A stretch of DNA of 64,000 bases, taken from positions 7,690-71,689 of the forward strand of contig JBGQDM010000004.1 of NCBI GenBank assembly GCA_041495845.1. Direction: 5' to 3'. This document shows, one piece after another, positions 60,311-64,000 of this stretch (positions are counted from its first letter, which is position 1; every line of letters begins with the position of its first letter). The notes below the pieces were generated by a model. It was not told the origin of the DNA and did no database searches. It saw nothing but the letters and a program-made list of their open reading frames with translations. This DNA comes from JBGQDM01 sp041495845 (GTDB taxonomy: Bacteria; Acidobacteriota; Terriglobia; Terriglobales; Acidobacteriaceae). The translations under genes and the position numbers were made by a program.

Positions 60311-63300
60311 ATGTTAATCCGCCGTCTTATTGCCCTACTGACCGTCCTGGTGTTGCTCGCCGCCGTTCCCGCCGTCGCCCAGAAAAAAACCGGGAAGCCG
60401 AAAGGCGAGAAAAAAGCGGAAGTGCTTAACCCCGCTCCGGCCGCCGAAGAGCACAAGCCGGGCGCCATGGATGCGGAGACATTTACCGGCCTCGAGTTTC
60501 GCTCGCTCGGCCCCGCCGTGGCCTCGGGACGCGTCGTGTCGTTTGCCGTGAACCCAAAAAACAAGCACGAGTACTACGTGGGCGTAGCCGCCGGCGGCGT
60601 GTGGAAGACGGTGAACGCCGGCACCACGTGGACGCCCGTGTTCGATGGCGAAGGCTCCTACTCCATCGGCTGGGTCGCGCTCGATCCCAACGATGCTGCG
60701 GTCGTGTGGGTGGGCACGGGGGAAAGCAATAGCCAGCGTAGCGTGGGCTACGGCGACGGTGTCTACCGCTCTGAAGATGGCGGCAAGAGCTGGAAAAACA
60801 TGGGACTGAAAAAGTCCGAACACATCGGGCGGATCGTGATCGACCCGCGCGACAGCAAGGCGGTCTACGTGGCGGCGGAGGGGCCACTCTGGGGACCGGG
60901 CGGCGATCGTGGCCTCTACAAGACGACCGATGCCGGCAAAACCTGGAAGGCCGTGCTCACCATCAGCGAGAATACCGGCGTCGTGGATGTTGCCCTCGAT
61001 CCTTCCAACCCCGACATTGTTTATGCTGCGGCCTACCAGCGTCGGCGACACGTTTACACGATGATTAACGGCGGGCCCGAAGGTGGCCTCTACAAGAGTA
61101 CGGACGCGGGTGCGACCTGGAACAAGCTGAAGTCCGGACTGCCCACCGTGGACATCGGCCGCATCGGCATCGCGGTTTCGCCGGCCGACCCCAACACGGT
61201 CTATGCGGCGATCGAAGCGGCGGATGGCAAAGGCGGAATTTTTCGCTCCACCAACAAAGGCGCAACCTGGGAACGCCGGAACGAATTCGATGCTACGGGC
61301 ATGTACTACGCGCAGGTTTATGCCGACCCGAAGAATGTGGACCGCGTCTATGTCATGAACGTTTACCTGCGGGGTTCTGATGACGGCGGCAAGACGTTGC
61401 ACAAGATCAACGAACTGAATCACCACATTGATAATCACGTCGTCTGGATCGATCCCGATGATACGAAGCACTGCCTGGTGGGCTCGGACGGCGGTGTGGC
61501 GGAGACTTTCGACGGCTTCGAACATTGGCAGTTCAAGGCCAATCTGCCTACCGTCCAGTTCTACGATGTGGCGGTGGACAACGCGCTGCCCTTCTACAAC
61601 GTCTACGGCGGCACGCAGGACAATTTCAGTTGGGGTGGCCCTTCGCGCACCAAGAGCCTAAATGGCATCGCCAACTCAGACTGGTTTGTGACCACGGGCG
61701 GCGATGGCTTCCGTTCGCAAGTGGACCCGGAAGATCCCAACATCGTGTATTCCGAGTCGCAGTACGGGGTGCTGGTGCGGCATGACCGGAAGACGGGGGA
61801 AGAGTTGCTGATCCAGCCGCAGACGGCCAAGGGCGAAGCACCGCTGCGCTGGAACTGGGATTCCCCCCTCATGATCAGCCCGCATGCGCACACCCGGCTT
61901 TATTTCGCGGCCAACAAGCTATTCCGCAGCGACGACCGCGGCGATACCTGGAAAACTGTTAGTGGCGACCTCACCCGGCAGCTTGACCGCAACCAGTTGC
62001 CGGTGATGGGCAAGATCTGGGGGCCGGACGCCGTCGCCAAGAACGCTTCCACTTCGTTCTACGGCAACATCGTGGCGCTCAGCGAGGCACCGCTCAAGGA
62101 AGGGCTGATCTACGCAGGCACTGACGACGGCTTGGTCCAGGTGACCCAGGACGGGGGCGCGACCTGGACGATGTACGACAAATTTGGCGGTGTGCCGGAG
62201 AAGACGTACGTCAGCCGCCTGGCAGCGTCCCGCTTTGATGCGCAGACCGTCTACGCAACGTTTGACAATCACAAGAACAACGACTTCAAACCCTACGTCC
62301 TCAAGAGCACCGACGCCGGCAAGACGTGGACCGTCCTCACCGGGAACCTGCCGGAAAACGGACCCGTGCTGGCGTTGGCGGAAGACACGGTGGATGCGAG
62401 CCTGCTCTTCGCCGGGACCGAGTTTGGAGCCTTCTTCACCAAAGACGGTGGCAAGCAGTGGGTCCAACTCAAGGGCGGCCTGCCCACCATTGCCGTGCGC
62501 GACATGGTGTTGCAGAAACGGGAGAACGATCTGGTGCTAGCCACCTTCGGGCGCGGCTTCTATGTGCTCGATGACGTCACGCCGCTGCGGCAGACGAAAG
62601 CAGAGAACCTGCAGCAGGCCAGCGCCGTATTTCCTGCTAAAGACGCGCTGATGTATATCGAGCGGCGGCCGCTGGGCGGTCCGTTCAAGGGCTTTCAGGG
62701 GGACGCGTACTTCACCGCGCCCAACGCGCCCTTCGGAGCAACCCTCACGTATTACTTGAAGGAGAAACTCAAAACCCGCAAAGAACTGCGGCAGGACGCC
62801 GAAAAAGAAGCAGCCAAGAAAAACGAGACCCTGCCGTATCCTCCGCCCGAGCAGTTGCGCGCTGAGGCCGAGGAAAGCAAGCCTGAGGTCTACGCCGTGG
62901 TCTACGACGAGTCTGGCTCCGCCCTGCGCCGGGTGGAGGCGTCGGCGGATGCCGGCTTCCACCGCGTTACCTGGGACCTGCGCTACGCCACGCCTTCCCT
63001 GCCGGCGTTGGATGCCGAGGTACCGACGTTCTTCCCCGACGCGGGCAAGCAAGGGCCGCTGGTTCTGCCGGGCAAATACTCGATGCACTTGTTCCAGAAA
63101 CAAAACGGCGAGACAAAGGAACTGGGCGGGCCGCAGTCCTTCAACGTGGTTGCCGATGGCAGTGGCGCGCTTTCTGCGGAGGATCGCGCGGCCCAACGCG
63201 AGTTCTTGCAGAGAGTTGCTCGCCTCTACCGGGCCGTGTCCGGCGCCGTGGAGCGGGCGGATGAGTTGCAAGCGCGGCTGAAAGAAATCCGCCGCGCATT

Positions 63301-63658
63301 GCACGAAGCCCCGACCGCGGAAGCGCAACTGGGTCCGCTGGCAGACACCATTGAAAACACGAACCGGGAAATTCAACGGGCGCTGCGCGGTGATCCTATT
63401 TTGGCGGCGCGCAATGAAAACGTGCCCGCGTCCATCAACGACCGCCTGCAAGGGATCATGGAGGGAGAGCGCTTCGCCTTGACCCGGCCGACGCGGACGC
63501 ACCAGAGCGATTACGCCATTGCCAGCGAAGAATTCACCCAGCAACTGTCGCGCCTGCGCAATTTGCTGCAGCAGGACGTGGCCAACCTGGAACGGCAGAT
63601 GGAGGCGGCGGGCGCTCCCTGGACCCCGGGACGCCTGCCCGAGTGGCGGGAAAAATAA
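60311..63658 (+). CDS. very large secreted BNR/sortilin-type repeat protein
   Basis: The 1115-residue protein has a signal peptide (about 1-24), with AAGGAGA before the ATG. About 700 residues form beta-propeller repeats with BNR/Asp-box motifs such as SEDGGKSWKNM, TTDAGKTWKAV, STDAGATWNKL, STNKGATWERR and STDAGKTWTVL. The C-terminal part (about 840-1115) has a beta domain and a helical tail. It resembles the 'glycosyl hydrolase' BNR family abundant in Acidobacteriota; whether it hydrolyses sugars or binds proteins is unclear. Confidence 0.85.
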   Translation: MLIRRLIALLTVLVLLAAVPAVAQKKTGKPKGEKKAEVLNPAPAAEEHKPGAMDAETFTGLEFRSLGPAVASGRVVSFAVNPKNKHEYYVGVAAGGVWKTVNAGTTWTPVFDGEGSYSIGWVALDPNDAAVVWVGTGESNSQRSVGYGDGVYRSEDGGKSWKNMGLKKSEHIGRIVIDPRDSKAVYVAAEGPLWGPGGDRGLYKTTDAGKTWKAVLTISENTGVVDVALDPSNPDIVYAAAYQRRRHVYTMINGGPEGGLYKSTDAGATWNKLKSGLPTVDIGRIGIAVSPADPNTVYAAIEAADGKGGIFRSTNKGATWERRNEFDATGMYYAQVYADPKNVDRVYVMNVYLRGSDDGGKTLHKINELNHHIDNHVVWIDPDDTKHCLVGSDGGVAETFDGFEHWQFKANLPTVQFYDVAVDNALPFYNVYGGTQDNFSWGGPSRTKSLNGIANSDWFVTTGGDGFRSQVDPEDPNIVYSESQYGVLVRHDRKTGEELLIQPQTAKGEAPLRWNWDSPLMISPHAHTRLYFAANKLFRSDDRGDTWKTVSGDLTRQLDRNQLPVMGKIWGPDAVAKNASTSFYGNIVALSEAPLKEGLIYAGTDDGLVQVTQDGGATWTMYDKFGGVPEKTYVSRLAASRFDAQTVYATFDNHKNNDFKPYVLKSTDAGKTWTVLTGNLPENGPVLALAEDTVDASLLFAGTEFGAFFTKDGGKQWVQLKGGLPTIAVRDMVLQKRENDLVLATFGRGFYVLDDVTPLRQTKAENLQQASAVFPAKDALMYIERRPLGGPFKGFQGDAYFTAPNAPFGATLTYYLKEKLKTRKELRQDAEKEAAKKNETLPYPPPEQLRAEAEESKPEVYAVVYDESGSALRRVEASADAGFHRVTWDLRYATPSLPALDAEVPTFFPDAGKQGPLVLPGKYSMHLFQKQNGETKELGGPQSFNVVADGSGALSAEDRAAQREFLQRVARLYRAVSGAVERADELQARLKEIRRALHEAPTAEAQLGPLADTIENTNREIQRALRGDPILAARNENVPASINDRLQGIMEGERFALTRPTRTHQSDYAIASEEFTQQLSRLRNLLQQDVANLERQMEAAGAPWTPGRLPEWREK

Positions 63659-63740
63659 CCAGTCGTTGCAAGTGTGCCCGCGCGGGCATCGACCCGAATT
63701 TTCCGGTAAGCTCGACCAGAGTCAGGGGCTGGGGTGCAGG

Positions 63741-64000
63741 ATGGTTCCCGCAGGCAAGCCAGGGCTGAGGACGGATGGCGACGGCCGCGAAAGTAGCCCG
63801 GACTATGGCCAGCGCCTGCATCGTGCCCGGCTCGGCCTGGGCATCGCGCTGGCGCCTGTGGTCATGCTGTTCGTGGCGTTTGCCAGCGCCTACCTGGTGC
63901 GCCGCATCCTCGGTGCCTACGATGGAGACCGCGGCGTTTACACGCAAGACTGGCACAGCATCCCGCTGCCGCTGGTACAACTGCTGCTCAACACGGTGGC
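63741..64000 (+). CDS. cytochrome c oxidase subunit III-like protein, N-terminal part only
   Basis: The window ends inside this gene, so the 3' end is missing. The visible 86 residues start MVPAGKPGLRTDGDGRES and carry a membrane helix (HRARLGLGIALAPVVMLFVAFASAYLVRR) followed by QDWHSIPLPLVQLLLNTVA. The pattern is that of subunit III of haem-copper oxidases in this phylum. It probably starts a cytochrome oxidase operon beyond the window. Confidence 0.65.
   Translation, partial: MVPAGKPGLRTDGDGRESSPDYGQRLHRARLGLGIALAPVVMLFVAFASAYLVRRILGAYDGDRGVYTQDWHSIPLPLVQLLLNTV

Overview
The window is GC-rich bacterial chromosome, most likely from an Acidobacteriota (Terriglobia-like) soil or sediment organism. 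This is inferred from the gene repertoire: an M28 peptidase pair, a very large BNR-repeat secreted protein, a DUF4953-type metalloprotease, tandem DinB genes, an ECF sigma/anti-sigma pair beside a CuA cupredoxin and cytochrome c, and many small conserved acidobacterial-type hypotheticals. It is also inferred from short dispersed repeats of the 'attgcaga' and 'acgcagag' kind. I found no rRNA, tRNA, CRISPR array, complete insertion sequence or prophage. Genes are short-spaced on both strands, with several ATGA/GTGA overlaps.

Layout. 1-2.8 kb is an accessory edge with a twice-frameshifted gene, two small ORFs, a two-domain cyclotransferase-like protein and a decarboxylase relic. 2.8-8.1 kb holds a Bcp peroxiredoxin, a secreted small protein, an orphan nuoI and full-length metH. 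8.2-10.6 kb is accessory: a Panacea-domain/small-protein pair that looks like a toxin-antitoxin module, a PD-(D/E)XK nuclease and a 0.7-kb repeat island. 10.6-20 kb has nth, a periplasmic metallo-beta-lactamase-fold hydrolase, DedA, two more secreted small proteins, two DinB paralogues, an MddA-like methyltransferase divergent from a winged-helix/hydrolase fusion, and an AMIN protein. 20-25 kb carries tad/flp minor-pilin genes with their prepilin peptidase, and a CtpA protease. 25-33.5 kb has tatB-like/tatC, two M28 peptidases, a TerC protein, nadB, aroB and ubiE.

33.4-36.8 kb is the most distinctive block. An ECF sigma factor and its zinc-type anti-sigma are transcribed away from a Tat-exported metallophosphoesterase, a free-standing CuA cupredoxin and a lipoprotein cytochrome c. 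The shared intergenic region holds two nearly identical promoter-like motifs (GGAATAAA, 13-14 bp, GGTTTAC), one facing each way. This suggests that one ECF factor controls both itself and a small periplasmic redox module.

36.8-53 kb is mostly housekeeping and cell-envelope genes: an epimerase, a PpiC-type foldase, a CDF metal exporter with three C-terminal repeats, OsmC, EamA, TlpA, a glycosyltransferase, two tandem 6-pyruvoyl/6-carboxy-tetrahydropterin synthases with folE, a rhomboid protease, truB, two metalloproteases, a DUF151 nuclease and miaB. 53-58 kb has an ArsR-DUF1579-like-AHSA1 operon whose last gene is frameshifted, then pdxT and pdxS separated by an opposite-strand HAD gene. A MocR-type regulator follows; its PLP-binding lysine is replaced by alanine. 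The window ends with a hotdog thioesterase, the BNR-repeat protein and the start of a cytochrome c oxidase subunit III-like gene.
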